From Streptomyces atratus (GTDB lineage Bacteria > Actinomycetota > Actinomycetes > Streptomycetales > Streptomycetaceae), in assembly GCF_900119365.1 (NCBI RefSeq), contig NZ_FPJO01000011.1:205460-269459 (forward strand): a stretch of DNA of 64,000 bases. The letters are read 5' to 3'. A program made the position numbers and the translations under genes. The notes under the pieces were generated by a model. That model was given only the letters and a program-made list of their open reading frames with translations, had not been told where the DNA came from and ran no database searches. Below are positions 16,784 through 24,995 of this stretch, piece after piece (position 1 is the first letter of the stretch; every line of letters begins with the position of its first letter).

Positions 16784-18286
16784 TTACTTCCTGCTGTAGT
16801 TCGGCGCCTCGACCGTCATCTGGATGTCGTGCGGGTGGCTCTCCTTTAGCCCCGCGGACGTGATGCGGACGAAGCGGCCCTTGGTCTCCATCTCGTCGAT
16901 GGAGGCGGCGCCCACGTAGCCCATGGTCTGGCGAAGGCCGCCGACGAGCTGGTGCAGCACGTTGGCCAGCGGGCCGCGGTAGGGCACCTGACCCTCGATG
17001 CCCTCGGGCACCAGCTTGTCGTCCGAGGCCACGTCTGCCTGGAAGTAGCGGTCCTTGGAGTACGAGCGGCCCTGTCCGCGGGACTGCATCGCCCCGAGGG
17101 AACCCATGCCGCGGTACGACTTGAACTGCTTGCCGTTGATGAAGAGGAGCTCGCCGGGAGACTCCTCGCAGCCCGCGAGGAGGCTGCCCAGCATGACCGT
17201 GTCGGCACCGGCGGCGAGCGCCTTGCCGATGTCGCCGGAGTACTGCAGACCGCCGTCCCCGATGACCGGGACACCGGCCGCGCGGGCGGCGAGGGCGGCC
17301 TCGTAGATCGCGGTGACCTGCGGGACGCCGATGCCGGCGACCACGCGCGTGGTGCAGATGGAGCCGGGGCCCACGCCGACCTTGACGCCGTCGACACCGG
17401 CGTCGATCAGGGCCTGCGCGCCGTCACGCGTCGCGACGTTGCCGCCGATGACGTCGACGCCGACGCTGGACTTGATCTTCGCCATCCAGTTCAGCGCGTT
17501 GCTGTTGTGTCCGTGCGAGGTGTCGACGATGAGGAAGTCCACACCCGCCCCGGCCAGGGCCTGCGCACGCTCCAGGGCCTCGGGGCTGGCGCCGACGGCC
17601 GCGCCGACGAGGAGACGGCCCTCGGCGTCCTTGGCCGCGTTCGGGTACTGCTCGGCCTTCACGAAGTCCTTGACCGTGATGAGGCCCTTGAGCACGCCCG
17701 CGTCGTCGACCAGCGGAAGCTTCTCGATCTTGTGGCGGCGCAGCAGCTCCATGGCGTCGACGCCGGAGATGCCGACCTTGCCGGTCACGAGCGGCATCGG
17801 CGTCATGACCTCGCGCACCTGGCGGCTGCGGTCGGACTCGAACGCCATGTCGCGGTTGGTGACGATGCCGAGCAGCTTGCCCGCCGGGTCGGTCACCGGT
17901 ACGCCGCTGATGCGGAACTTGGCACACAACGCGTCGGCCTCGGCCAGCGTCGCGTCCGGGTGCACGGTGATCGGGTCGGTCACCATGCCGGACTCGGAGC
18001 GCTTCACGAGGTCGACCTGGTTGACCTGGTCCTCGATGGACAGGTTGCGGTGCAGCACACCGACTCCACCCTGCCGCGCCATGGCGATGGCCATGCGGGA
18101 CTCGGTGACCTTGTCCATCGCCGCGGAGAGCAGCGGAATGTTCACGCGTACGTTGCGGGAGATGCGGGACGAGATGTCGACTGCGTTGGGCAGCACTTCG
18201 GATGCGCCGGGCAGCAGCAGCACGTCGTCGTATGTCAGCCCGAGCGTCGCGAATTTCTCGGGCACTCCGTCGACGTTTGCAGTCAT
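16784..18286 (-). CDS. guaB: Inosine-5'-monophosphate dehydrogenase
   Basis: 500 residues. It converts IMP to XMP with NAD+, the committed step of GMP synthesis. It contains the barrel with the catalytic loop GPGSICTTRVVAG (active-site Cys in SICTT), two CBS domains inserted at about 95-215, and the C-terminal flap RGMGSLGAM with YVGAASI. Length and motif order are canonical. It is encoded upstream of guaB3 on the same strand and close to the bldM/whiD developmental cluster, as in other actinobacteria. Confidence 0.97.
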   Translation of the reverse strand: MTANVDGVPEKFATLGLTYDDVLLLPGASEVLPNAVDISSRISRNVRVNIPLLSAAMDKVTESRMAIAMARQGGVGVLHRNLSIEDQVNQVDLVKRSESGMVTDPITVHPDATLAEADALCAKFRISGVPVTDPAGKLLGIVTNRDMAFESDRSRQVREVMTPMPLVTGKVGISGVDAMELLRRHKIEKLPLVDDAGVLKGLITVKDFVKAEQYPNAAKDAEGRLLVGAAVGASPEALERAQALAGAGVDFLIVDTSHGHNSNALNWMAKIKSSVGVDVIGGNVATRDGAQALIDAGVDGVKVGVGPGSICTTRVVAGIGVPQVTAIYEAALAARAAGVPVIGDGGLQYSGDIGKALAAGADTVMLGSLLAGCEESPGELLFINGKQFKSYRGMGSLGAMQSRGQGRSYSKDRYFQADVASDDKLVPEGIEGQVPYRGPLANVLHQLVGGLRQTMGYVGAASIDEMETKGRFVRITSAGLKESHPHDIQMTVEAPNYSRK

Positions 18287-18388
18287 GACACCTTCCCCAA
18301 ATGGCCTTGATCGGTGCGGATGTCCATGCTAACGGCCTTCGGGGGTGTCTCATTCCACGAGCAAGATCACCTAGAGGTTCTGTAGCTT

Positions 18389-18408
18389 CGTACGGAACCT
18401 TCCGTACG
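18389..18408. other. Perfect inverted repeat between the sigma gene and guaB
   Basis: CGTACGGAA-CC-TTCCGTACG, a 9-bp perfect dyad with a 2-bp centre. It lies 18 bp downstream of the sigma-factor stop and about 100 bp upstream of guaB, in the guaB promoter region. The tiny loop makes it a better operator than terminator candidate, but neither is proven. Confidence 0.5.
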
Positions 18409-18425
18409 GGCCCGACCGGGTCCGC

Positions 18426-19091
18426 TCACTGTTCCGCGAGGGCCCGCAGCCTGCTCAGGGCGCGGTGCTGGGCGACCCGGACCGCGCCCGGCGACATGCC
18501 CAGCATCTGTCCGGTCTCCTCGGCGGTCAGCCCGACGGCGACCCGGAGGACGAGCAGCTCGCGCTGGTTGTCCGGGAGGTTGGCGAGGAGCTTCTTCGCC
18601 CAGGCGGCATCGCTGCTGAGCAGGGCGCGCTCCTCGGGCCCGAGCGAATCGTCCGGCCGCTCGGGCATCTCGTCGGACGGCACGGCTGTCGATCCCGGAT
18701 GCCGCATGGCGGCCCGCTGGAGATCGGCGACCTTGTGGCCCGCGATGGCGAACACGAAGGCTTCGAAGGGTCTGCCGGTGTCCTTGTAGCGCGGCAGCGC
18801 CATCAGTACCGCGACACAGACCTCCTGCGCCAGGTCCTCCACGAAGTGGCGGGCATCACCGGGCAGCCGGTTCAGCCGGGACCTGCAGTAGCGCAGCGCG
18901 AGGGGGTGGACATGGGCCAGCAGATCGTGGGTGGCCTGCGCGTCGCCCTCGACGGCACGGTGCACCAGGGCACCGATTCCCGTCGTCTCGTCGTCGCGCA
19001 TCGGACCATGGTGCCCCGGAGCCGCGTCATCCGTGCCGCCGCGTCCGTAGTTGTGCACCGAAGCGTTATGAGCGGGTGCGCCGGAAGTCAT
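18426..19091 (-). CDS. shbA: SigD/ShbA-like ECF-type RNA polymerase sigma factor
   Basis: 221 residues. A flexible 30-residue N-tail precedes sigma region 2 (about 52-115, with DLAQEVCVAVLMALPRY) and region 4 (about 165-215, LRVAVGLTAEETGQMLGMSPGAVRVAQHRALSRLR). No anti-sigma gene is adjacent. Its position between guaB and bldM/whiD matches sigD of M. tuberculosis. As I recall, it also matches the Streptomyces sigma factor ShbA, which drives hrdB transcription; that name is by synteny and similarity only. The ATG at 19091 follows a GGGGAGGG ribosome site. An internal ATG at 19000 lacks a good site. Confidence 0.82.
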   Translation of the reverse strand: MTSGAPAHNASVHNYGRGGTDDAAPGHHGPMRDDETTGIGALVHRAVEGDAQATHDLLAHVHPLALRYCRSRLNRLPGDARHFVEDLAQEVCVAVLMALPRYKDTGRPFEAFVFAIAGHKVADLQRAAMRHPGSTAVPSDEMPERPDDSLGPEERALLSSDAAWAKKLLANLPDNQRELLVLRVAVGLTAEETGQMLGMSPGAVRVAQHRALSRLRALAEQ

Positions 19092-19299
19092 GTCCTGCGC
19101 CCTCCCCTTCCGCTCGACCGAATCGTTCCCGAGGAACTCCACATCTCAAGGATGCGGCATCGGCCGGGAAGCTTCACATACCGTCGTCGGGACGGGCTCC
19201 ACCGGTGGAGCGGAGCCCGTCCCGCGCACGTCGGTCACGTCGCCCCGTCCGCCGGAGCGCGGACGGGGATATCGATCGACCGCCCGCCACGGCCGGAGC

Positions 19300-19911
19300 T
19301 CAGCGGACCAGGCCCCAGCGGAAGCCGAGCGCCACGGCGTGTGCCCGGTCGGAGGCGCCGAGCTTCTTGAACAGACGCCTGGCGTGCGTCTTCACGGTGT
19401 CCTCCGAGAGGAACAGCTCACGGCCGATCTCCGCGTTCGAACGGCCGTGACTCATTCCTTCGAGCACCTGGATCTCACGCGCGGTGAGCGTCGGCGCCGC
19501 ACCCATCTCGGCCGACCGCAGCCGGCGCGGGGCGAGCCGCCACGTCGGATCGGCCAGCGCCTGGGTGACGGTGGCGCGCAACTCCGCGCGGGAGGCGTCC
19601 TTGTGCAGATAGCCGCGGGCGCCGGCGGCGACCGCGAGCGCGACACCGTCCAGGTCCTCGGCGACGGTCAGCATGATGATCCTGGCGCCGGGGTCGGCGG
19701 AGAGCAGCCGCCGAACCGTCTCCACACCCCCCAGACCGGGCATGCGTACGTCCATCAGAATCAGATCCGAACGGTCGGCGCCCCAGCGGCGGAGGACTTC
19801 CTCGCCGTTGGCCGCCGTCGTCACCCGCTCGACGCCGGGCACGGTCGCGACCGCCCGACGGAGCGCTTCTCGGGCAAGCGGGGAGTCGTCGCAGACGAGG
19901 ACGGATGTCAT
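19300..19911 (-). CDS. bldM: BldM, orphan FixJ/NarL-family developmental response regulator
   Basis: 203 residues, the same length as known BldM. It has a receiver domain with acidic pocket DD (8-9), Asp54, Thr82 and Lys104, and a LuxR-type helix-turn-helix (LTAREIQVLEGMSHGRSNAEIGRELFLSEDTVKTH) near the C-terminus. BldM controls aerial hyphae and sporulation genes as a homodimer or with WhiI. The ATG at 19911 gives the canonical MTSVLVCDDS start; an upstream in-frame start would add 25 unrelated residues. No histidine kinase is adjacent. A sigma-BldN-type promoter lies about 120 bp upstream, and whiD is divergent. Confidence 0.95.
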   Translation of the reverse strand: MTSVLVCDDSPLAREALRRAVATVPGVERVTTAANGEEVLRRWGADRSDLILMDVRMPGLGGVETVRRLLSADPGARIIMLTVAEDLDGVALAVAAGARGYLHKDASRAELRATVTQALADPTWRLAPRRLRSAEMGAAPTLTAREIQVLEGMSHGRSNAEIGRELFLSEDTVKTHARRLFKKLGASDRAHAVALGFRWGLVR

Positions 19912-20034
19912 GACCGTCCTCCGCAGCTGATGCGCGTCACCTTGAGCCTCCAGGCTGTTACATGTCGTCACCTGTGCGGTTGACACTCTCGGACACCTGC
20001 CCGATCGCTTTTTTCGTCAACCGCTTCCGCCCTC

Positions 20035-20062
20035 TCAACGACGGTCACTCGAAAGAGTTACG
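20035..20062 (-). promoter_or_regulatory. Sigma-BldN-type promoter of bldM
   Basis: On the minus strand CGTAAC (20062-20057), 16 bases, then CGTTGA (20040-20035). This equals the -35/-10 arrangement I recall for the sigma-BldN-dependent bldMp1 promoter. The predicted leader is about 115 bases. Confidence 0.85.
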
Positions 20063-20323
20063 GGTCGGACAAGCGGGTTCGGCACTCTACGTGAGGGGGC
20101 GCACACGGAGGAGAACGGCGCGGATCATCCAACGGTCAACCGAAATTTCACATGAAGGTATGCCCCATTTAGCGGGTTTTCTTCCCTTTTACTGGTGTCT
20201 GTGGATAGATTCGCAATCAGTCATATTTACATCTACTTACACGGTAGATGTACGGTCGTGGGCACGGTCGATGACGGACGACAACGACGTTTCCGACTCA
20301 GCATGGTTTCGAGGGGACAAGCA
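20063..20323 (+). promoter_or_regulatory. AT-rich upstream region of whiD
   Basis: Unlike surrounding DNA, this stretch is AT-rich (for example TTTCTTCCCTTTTACTGG near 20178 and TCATATTTACATCTACTTAC at 20220-20239). It precedes whiD and must hold its promoters. No exact consensus was assigned. The whiD ribosome site GAGGGGACAAGC lies just before 20324. Confidence 0.5.
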
Positions 20324-20659
20324 ATGGCAGATTTCTCCCGCCTACCCGGACCCAACGCCGATCTCTGGGACTGGCAACTGCTGGCGGCCTGCCGCGGAGT
20401 GGACAGTTCGCTGTTCTTCCACCCGGAGGGTGAGCGCGGGGCAGCACGGAGCGCCCGCGAGAACTCGGCGAAAGAGGTCTGCATGCGATGCCCGGTACGC
20501 GCCGAGTGTGCGGCACACGCCCTGGCGGTGCGAGAGCCCTACGGGGTGTGGGGCGGACTGACCGAGGACGAACGCGAGGAGCTCATGGGACGGGCCCGCG
20601 GCCGGCTGATCGCGGCGGCGGCACCCTCGGGCGTTCCGTCCCCGTCCGGGCACGGCTGA
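20324..20659 (+). CDS. whiD: WhiD, WhiB-like iron-sulfur sporulation regulator
   Basis: 111 residues. The four cluster-ligating cysteines are Cys23, Cys53, Cys56 and Cys62 (C-x29-CxxC-x5-C). They are followed by the GVWGG turn (74-78) and a basic C-terminal stretch. WhiB-like proteins bind a 4Fe-4S cluster and the main sigma factor; WhiD is needed for late sporulation. The start at 20324 (MADFSRLPGPN) gives the known size and follows GAGGGG; the longer in-frame extension is not WhiD-like. It is divergent from bldM, a conserved Streptomyces arrangement, and syntenic with mycobacterial whiB3. Confidence 0.96.
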   Translation: MADFSRLPGPNADLWDWQLLAACRGVDSSLFFHPEGERGAARSARENSAKEVCMRCPVRAECAAHALAVREPYGVWGGLTEDEREELMGRARGRLIAAAAPSGVPSPSGHG

Positions 20660-20755
20660 CCACGCCGTACCCGTACCGCAACAAGAGAATCGTTTTGGCA
20701 ATTCACCCGGCCACGGTGACGGCATGACCTCGGGGCCGGGCCACAGGCAGGCCGC

Positions 20756-21646
20756 TCAGCGGGCGGCCGCCAGGGACAGCCGGTCGAGGGTGGCCGCCAC
20801 TGCCGGGACCTGCGCCAGGTCGGGCAGGGTCAGCGCGACGATCTCGCGCTCGATGGCCGGCTCCACCGTCACGGTGCGTGCCCCCTTGGGTCGCACCGAC
20901 TCGATCGCCAGCTCGGGCAGCACGGCCACCCCGAGTCCGGCGCCGACCAGGCCGACCACCGCCGGGTAGTCGTCGGTGGCGAAGTCGATCCGGGGGGTGA
21001 AGCCCGACTCCTCGCAGACCTCCACCAGCTGACGGCGGCAGCGCGGGCAGCCCGCGATCCAGGACTCCCCGGCCAGGTCGGCGATGCTCACCGCGGCCGA
21101 GTGCGAGAGCCGGTGCCCCTCGGGGACCAGGCCGATCAGCCGGTCGGTGAGCAGCGGGCGGACGACCAGGTCGTCCCACTCGGTGCCGGAGGTGCCGTAG
21201 CGGAAGGCCAGCGCGATGTCGCAGTCGCCCTCGCGCAGCATCTCGACCGAGCGCGGCGGCTCGGCCTCCACCAGCGAGACCCGGGTGCCGGGGTGGGCCT
21301 CGCGCAGTGCGGCGAGGGCGCCGGGGACCAGGGTGGAGCTGCCGCTGGGGAACGAGACGAGCCGGACCCGGCCGGCCCGCAGCCCGGCGATGGCGGCGAC
21401 CTCCTCCTCGGCGGCGGTGAGCCCGGCGAGGATGCCGGAGGCGTGGCGGACGAGGGCCTCGCCCGCCTGCGTGAGCCGCATCTCGCGTCCCGTACGGATC
21501 AGCAGCGTGGTGCCCGCGGAGGCCTCCAGGGCCTTCATCTGCTGGCTGACCGCCGGCTGGGTGCAGCCCAGTTCGCGGGCGGCGGCGGAGAACGAGCCGG
21601 TGGTGGCCACGGCGCGCAGGACACGGAGATGACGGGCTTCGATCAC
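20756..21646 (-). CDS. LysR-family transcriptional regulator
   Basis: 296 residues. The N-terminal winged helix-turn-helix (MIEARHLRVLRAVATTGSFSAAARELGCTQPAVSQQMK, residues 1-60) and a periplasmic-binding-like effector domain are typical. It is divergent from the MOSC gene, 79 bp away. By LysR convention it likely controls that gene and itself from the intergenic region. The effector domain contains CPRCRRQ, but no ligand can be predicted. Its targets might include the neighbouring SDR. Confidence 0.9.
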   Translation of the reverse strand: MIEARHLRVLRAVATTGSFSAAARELGCTQPAVSQQMKALEASAGTTLLIRTGREMRLTQAGEALVRHASGILAGLTAAEEEVAAIAGLRAGRVRLVSFPSGSSTLVPGALAALREAHPGTRVSLVEAEPPRSVEMLREGDCDIALAFRYGTSGTEWDDLVVRPLLTDRLIGLVPEGHRLSHSAAVSIADLAGESWIAGCPRCRRQLVEVCEESGFTPRIDFATDDYPAVVGLVGAGLGVAVLPELAIESVRPKGARTVTVEPAIEREIVALTLPDLAQVPAVAATLDRLSLAAAR

Positions 21647-21725
21647 CCCTCAACCATAAGCGGATCTTGGGTTGGGTACGAATTATTGCCGTGCTTCTTT
21701 GGGAGCGGGTGGTTAGCGTTCTCCT

Positions 21726-22427
21726 ATGACGTCCATGGAACCGGCAGAACCGATGCGGCTGCTGAGCGTGAATGCGGGACGGCCGGAGGCCGTCGACTAC
21801 ACCGACGCCCCCGCGGGCCTGACCGGCATCGACAAGCAGCCCGTCGAGGGCCCGGTACGCGTCAGCGACCCGGGGCCCAAGGGCTCCGGCGGCAGTGGTC
21901 TGGCCGGGGACGCGGTGTGCGACCTGCGCCATCACGGCGGCTCCGACCAGGCGGTGTACGCCTTCGCCCGCGAGGATCTCGACGGCTGGGAGCGGGAGCT
22001 CGGCCGCCCGCTGGCCAATGGTGCGTTCGGCGAGAACCTGACGACCGCCGGGCTCGATGTGAGCGGCGCGAGGATCGGCGAGCGCTGGCGGATCGGCCCC
22101 GATCTGGTGCTGGAGGTGACGTCGGGCCGGATTCCGTGCCGTACGTTCGCCGGTCATCTCGACGAGCGGCGCTGGGTCAGGCGGTTCACGCAGGCGGCCG
22201 CTCCGGGCGCCTACCTGCGGGTGATCGAGCCGGGTGAGATCCGGGCCGGTGACCCGGTCGAGATCGTGCACCGCCCGGACCACGACGTCACCGTGGAATT
22301 GGAGTTCCTCGCCTCCACGACTCGGCGGGAGCTGCTGCCGGAACTGCTCGCGGCCGGGGACGCGCTGCATCCCGAGACCTCGCATGCCGCTCTGAAGTAC
22401 ACCGGGGAGCCGGCGGCGGACAGCTGA
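21726..22427 (+). CDS. MOSC domain protein (YiiM-like)
   Basis: 233 residues. The MOSC core includes DLRHHGGSDQAVYAF, ENLTTAGLD and the conserved cysteine in TSGRIPCRTFA (about residue 139). MOSC domains act in molybdenum-cofactor sulfur transfer or reduction of N-hydroxylated compounds. YiiM relatives detoxify such substrates, but the exact role here is unknown. It is the first gene rightward from the divergent LysR regulator, with the SDR 35 bp downstream, suggesting a small co-regulated unit. Confidence 0.85.
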   Translation: MTSMEPAEPMRLLSVNAGRPEAVDYTDAPAGLTGIDKQPVEGPVRVSDPGPKGSGGSGLAGDAVCDLRHHGGSDQAVYAFAREDLDGWERELGRPLANGAFGENLTTAGLDVSGARIGERWRIGPDLVLEVTSGRIPCRTFAGHLDERRWVRRFTQAAAPGAYLRVIEPGEIRAGDPVEIVHRPDHDVTVELEFLASTTRRELLPELLAAGDALHPETSHAALKYTGEPAADS

Positions 22428-22462
22428 TCACGGCGTGCCGGACAGGCACTAACGTGCCGCGT

Positions 22463-23236
22463 ATGACGACTGCACTGATTACGGGCGCGACCGCGGGGAT
22501 CGGTGCCGCCTTCGCGCGGCGGCTCGCGGCCGACGGGCACAACCTGGTGCTGGTGGCGCGGGACGCCGAGCGGCTGCGCGAGCAGGCGACCGAGCTGCAC
22601 GACCGGCACGGCATCGAGGCCGAGGTCCTGAGGGCCGATCTGTCCGAGGACGAGGGGATCGGCGCGGTCGAGGACCGGTTGACGGACCGTCGGCATCCGG
22701 TCGACCTGCTGGTCAACAACGCCGGGTTCGGCAACAAGGGCCAGTATCTGGAAGTACCCATGGCCGATGAGCTGAAGATGCTGAAGGTGCACTGCGAGGC
22801 GGTGCTGCGGCTGACCTCGGCGGCCGCGGCCGGGATGCGGGAGCGCGGCCGGGGCGGGGTGGTCAACGTGGCCTCGGTGGCCGCGTTCGTGCCGCGCGGG
22901 ACGTACGGCGCGTCCAAGGCGTGGGTCGTGCAGTTCACCCAGGGCGCGGCGAAGGACATGGCCGGTTCGGGGGTGCGGCTGATGGCGCTGTGCCCGGGGT
23001 TCGTACGGACGGAGTTCCACCAGCGGGCCGGGATGGGGACCGGCAGCATCCCGGGCTGGATGTGGCTCGACGCGGACAAGCTGGTGGAGACGGCCCTGGC
23101 GGATCTGGCCCGCGGCAAGTCGGTCTCGGTTCCCGATCCCCGGTACAAGGCGCTGATGGGGCTCGTGAAGGTGACGCCGCGCGGCCTGCTCGGAGGGGTC
23201 ACCTCCAAGACAGGCCGCAAGTACGGTCCTCAGTGA
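22463..23236 (+). CDS. Short-chain dehydrogenase/reductase
   Basis: 257 residues. A classical SDR with nucleotide motif TGATAGIGAAF (about 6-16), NNAG, and the catalytic Ser-Tyr-Lys in VASVAAFVPRGTYGASK (Tyr near 148). It uses NAD(P)H to reduce or oxidise an unidentified carbonyl or alcohol. The ATG at 22463 starts directly at the Rossmann strand (MTTALITG). It probably forms a transcript with the MOSC gene. It converges with the beta-helix protein gene, with only 8 bp between the stops. Confidence 0.9.
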   Translation: MTTALITGATAGIGAAFARRLAADGHNLVLVARDAERLREQATELHDRHGIEAEVLRADLSEDEGIGAVEDRLTDRRHPVDLLVNNAGFGNKGQYLEVPMADELKMLKVHCEAVLRLTSAAAAGMRERGRGGVVNVASVAAFVPRGTYGASKAWVVQFTQGAAKDMAGSGVRLMALCPGFVRTEFHQRAGMGTGSIPGWMWLDADKLVETALADLARGKSVSVPDPRYKALMGLVKVTPRGLLGGVTSKTGRKYGPQ

Positions 23237-23244
23237 GCGGTCGG

Positions 23245-24774
23245 TTACCGCACCCCGCGGCCCGCGTAGGCGCCGATGTTGGGGGCGCCGGGCTTCAGCA
23301 CGTTGCCGAAGTAGTCCTTGCCGCCGTTGTTCTCGATGACGGCTCCGGCGGCGAGGGCGGGCGAGCCGGCGCCGAGCCGGAAGTCGGCCCGGAGCTTCGG
23401 GTCGGCCGTGACGCCGCCGGGGTTGGGGCGGGTCATGTCGATGCCGTAGAAGGCGTTGTGGTCGAAGGAGAGCCCGGGGGTCGGGTTCTTGAAGGCGTAG
23501 CCGCCGGTGCCCTCGCTCACGAAGATGTTGTTGCGGATGGACAGTTCGTGCTGGGTGGTGGCGGGGCTGCCGGCGTCGTCCTGGACGAGATAGCCGGGGA
23601 TCTGCTCCTTGTTGTGGAAGGTGTTGTTGTAGATCTCGGTCCCGAGGATCGGGCCCCAGCAGTTCTGTACGAGGCGGGCACCGTCGTTGCTGCTGACGTT
23701 GTAGCGGGCGACCGTGCCGATGGTCTTGGCGCCACTGTACGGGCAGATCAGCAGGAAGCCGCCCTTGTTGTCGTGGCTGTAGTTGTACTGGAAGACGGTG
23801 TTCTGGGAGGCGCCGTCGGCGTCGAAGGACATCCCGTCGTGGGTGTTGCCGCCGCCCGAGACCTCGTTGTACTCGATGGTCGTGTCGTCGGTGTTGAAGG
23901 TCCAGATGCCCGCGTTGGCGGAGGGCGAGCGGAGCTGGAAGCCGTCGACCCGGTTGTGGTCGACGCGGGCGCCGCTGGTGGTGTCGAACTTCATGCCGTC
24001 GCCGGCCAGGGACTTCAGCGTGTTGTGGTGGATACGGACCCCGGTGCTGGGCGTCCACTCCCCCGGGTACACGTTCGGGTCCTGCTGCTGGCCGACCAGA
24101 TCGCGCTTGGAGAAGGTCGACTTGAAGTAGATGCCCTCGCGGTCGACGTCCTCGATGCGGTTGTGCCCGATGTCCAGGCCGTCGTACCGGCTGGCCCTGG
24201 TCCTGCCCTCGACCGCGATGTGGATCGCGCTGGAGCCGGAGACCGTCTTGTAGTCGCCGCCGCGCACATCGTGGATGTAGAGGCCGGAGATGTCGAAGCC
24301 GCGGGCGACGCCGTAGTCGGTGAGGCGGAGCCGGACGCCGTTGCGCTCGCTGCCGGGGTTGTCGGCGTTGGTGATCTCCAGCGCCTTGAGGTGCACGTAC
24401 TGGGTGTTGGCGAGCAGGACGACGTCGTGGGCGCCCGCGCCGTCGAGCCTGGCGCGGGCCGGGTCGTTGCCGTAGTCGGCGATGGTGAACGGGGCACGGG
24501 CGGAGCCGGTGCCGGTGGGGGCGAGGGTGCCGGTGCAGGTGGCGCCGCGCTTGAAGAGGAGGCGGTCACCGGGGCCGTAGGTGTGCGCGTTGGCCTCGGC
24601 GAGCGAGGTCCAGGGGTGCTGCTTGCTGCCGGTGGCGCCGGCCGGGTCCGCGGCGCAGTCGACGTGGAAGGTACGGCCGGTGGGCGCGGCCTGTGCGGCG
24701 GTCTGGCTCGCGACGGTCAGGCCGCCTGCGGCGGTCAGGGCCGCGAGCGCCGCAGCGGTGACGCGATGTCTCAC
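23245..24774 (-). CDS. Secreted right-handed parallel beta-helix protein (putative polysaccharide lyase/hydrolase)
   Basis: 509 residues. A signal peptide (basic start, hydrophobic 6-25, AQAAP cleavage) precedes a roughly 480-residue domain rich in Asn/Gly/Asp rungs, with repeated patterns such as NTFHNKEQIPGY, SIRNNIF and DHNAFYGID that define right-handed beta-helix repeats. Pectate lyases, alginate epimerases and related carbohydrate enzymes share this fold. No diagnostic catalytic triad is assigned. The GTG at 24774 has an ideal GGAGGAATT ribosome site. It is divergent from a sugar-type regulator and ABC importer and shares their operator motif, so it likely releases the sugar that they import. 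Confidence 0.82.
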   Translation of the reverse strand: MRHRVTAAALAALTAAGGLTVASQTAAQAAPTGRTFHVDCAADPAGATGSKQHPWTSLAEANAHTYGPGDRLLFKRGATCTGTLAPTGTGSARAPFTIADYGNDPARARLDGAGAHDVVLLANTQYVHLKALEITNADNPGSERNGVRLRLTDYGVARGFDISGLYIHDVRGGDYKTVSGSSAIHIAVEGRTRASRYDGLDIGHNRIEDVDREGIYFKSTFSKRDLVGQQQDPNVYPGEWTPSTGVRIHHNTLKSLAGDGMKFDTTSGARVDHNRVDGFQLRSPSANAGIWTFNTDDTTIEYNEVSGGGNTHDGMSFDADGASQNTVFQYNYSHDNKGGFLLICPYSGAKTIGTVARYNVSSNDGARLVQNCWGPILGTEIYNNTFHNKEQIPGYLVQDDAGSPATTQHELSIRNNIFVSEGTGGYAFKNPTPGLSFDHNAFYGIDMTRPNPGGVTADPKLRADFRLGAGSPALAAGAVIENNGGKDYFGNVLKPGAPNIGAYAGRGVR

Positions 24775-24847
24775 AATTCCTCCGTACGAACAGTCGAGGT
24801 CGGGACGGACAGTCGGGGTGGGGGCGGGACGAGTCCGCATCGCCGGA

Positions 24848-24876
24848 ATCCTGGACTCGGGTTGATCGAACGTCAA
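24848..24876 (-). promoter_or_regulatory. Promoter of the beta-helix protein gene
   Basis: On the minus strand TTGACG (24876-24871), a 17-base spacer, then CAGGAT (24853-24848). The spacer contains a TTCGATCA operator half-site. Strength and transcription start are not proven. Confidence 0.65.
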
Positions 24877-24917
24877 TGGATAGCGTTTGAATGATCGAAA
24901 CTCCCATCGTTCGATCA
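24863..24917. promoter_or_regulatory. TTCGATCA operator cluster
   Basis: TGATCGAA at 24863-24870 and again at 24892-24899. The latter forms a perfect dyad with TTCGATCA at 24910-24917 across 10 bases. These sit between the divergent beta-helix gene and regulator gene; the first lies inside the -35/-10 spacer. The same octamer recurs before the importer operon, so it is the likely binding site of the adjacent DeoR/LacI hybrid regulator. Confidence 0.72.
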
Positions 24918-24995
24918 CGTTGGTCTAGGGTCGGACCACGGCCCCGGCACCGGCCGGACCGGGGCCGGGCCACACACTGCGAGGGGACTGCTGCC

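Noticed and set aside
22211..24058. A 615-residue minus-strand frame overlapping the MOSC, SDR and beta-helix genes
   Set aside because: Shadow frame. The SDR and MOSC genes on the plus strand and the beta-helix gene in another minus frame have convincing families.
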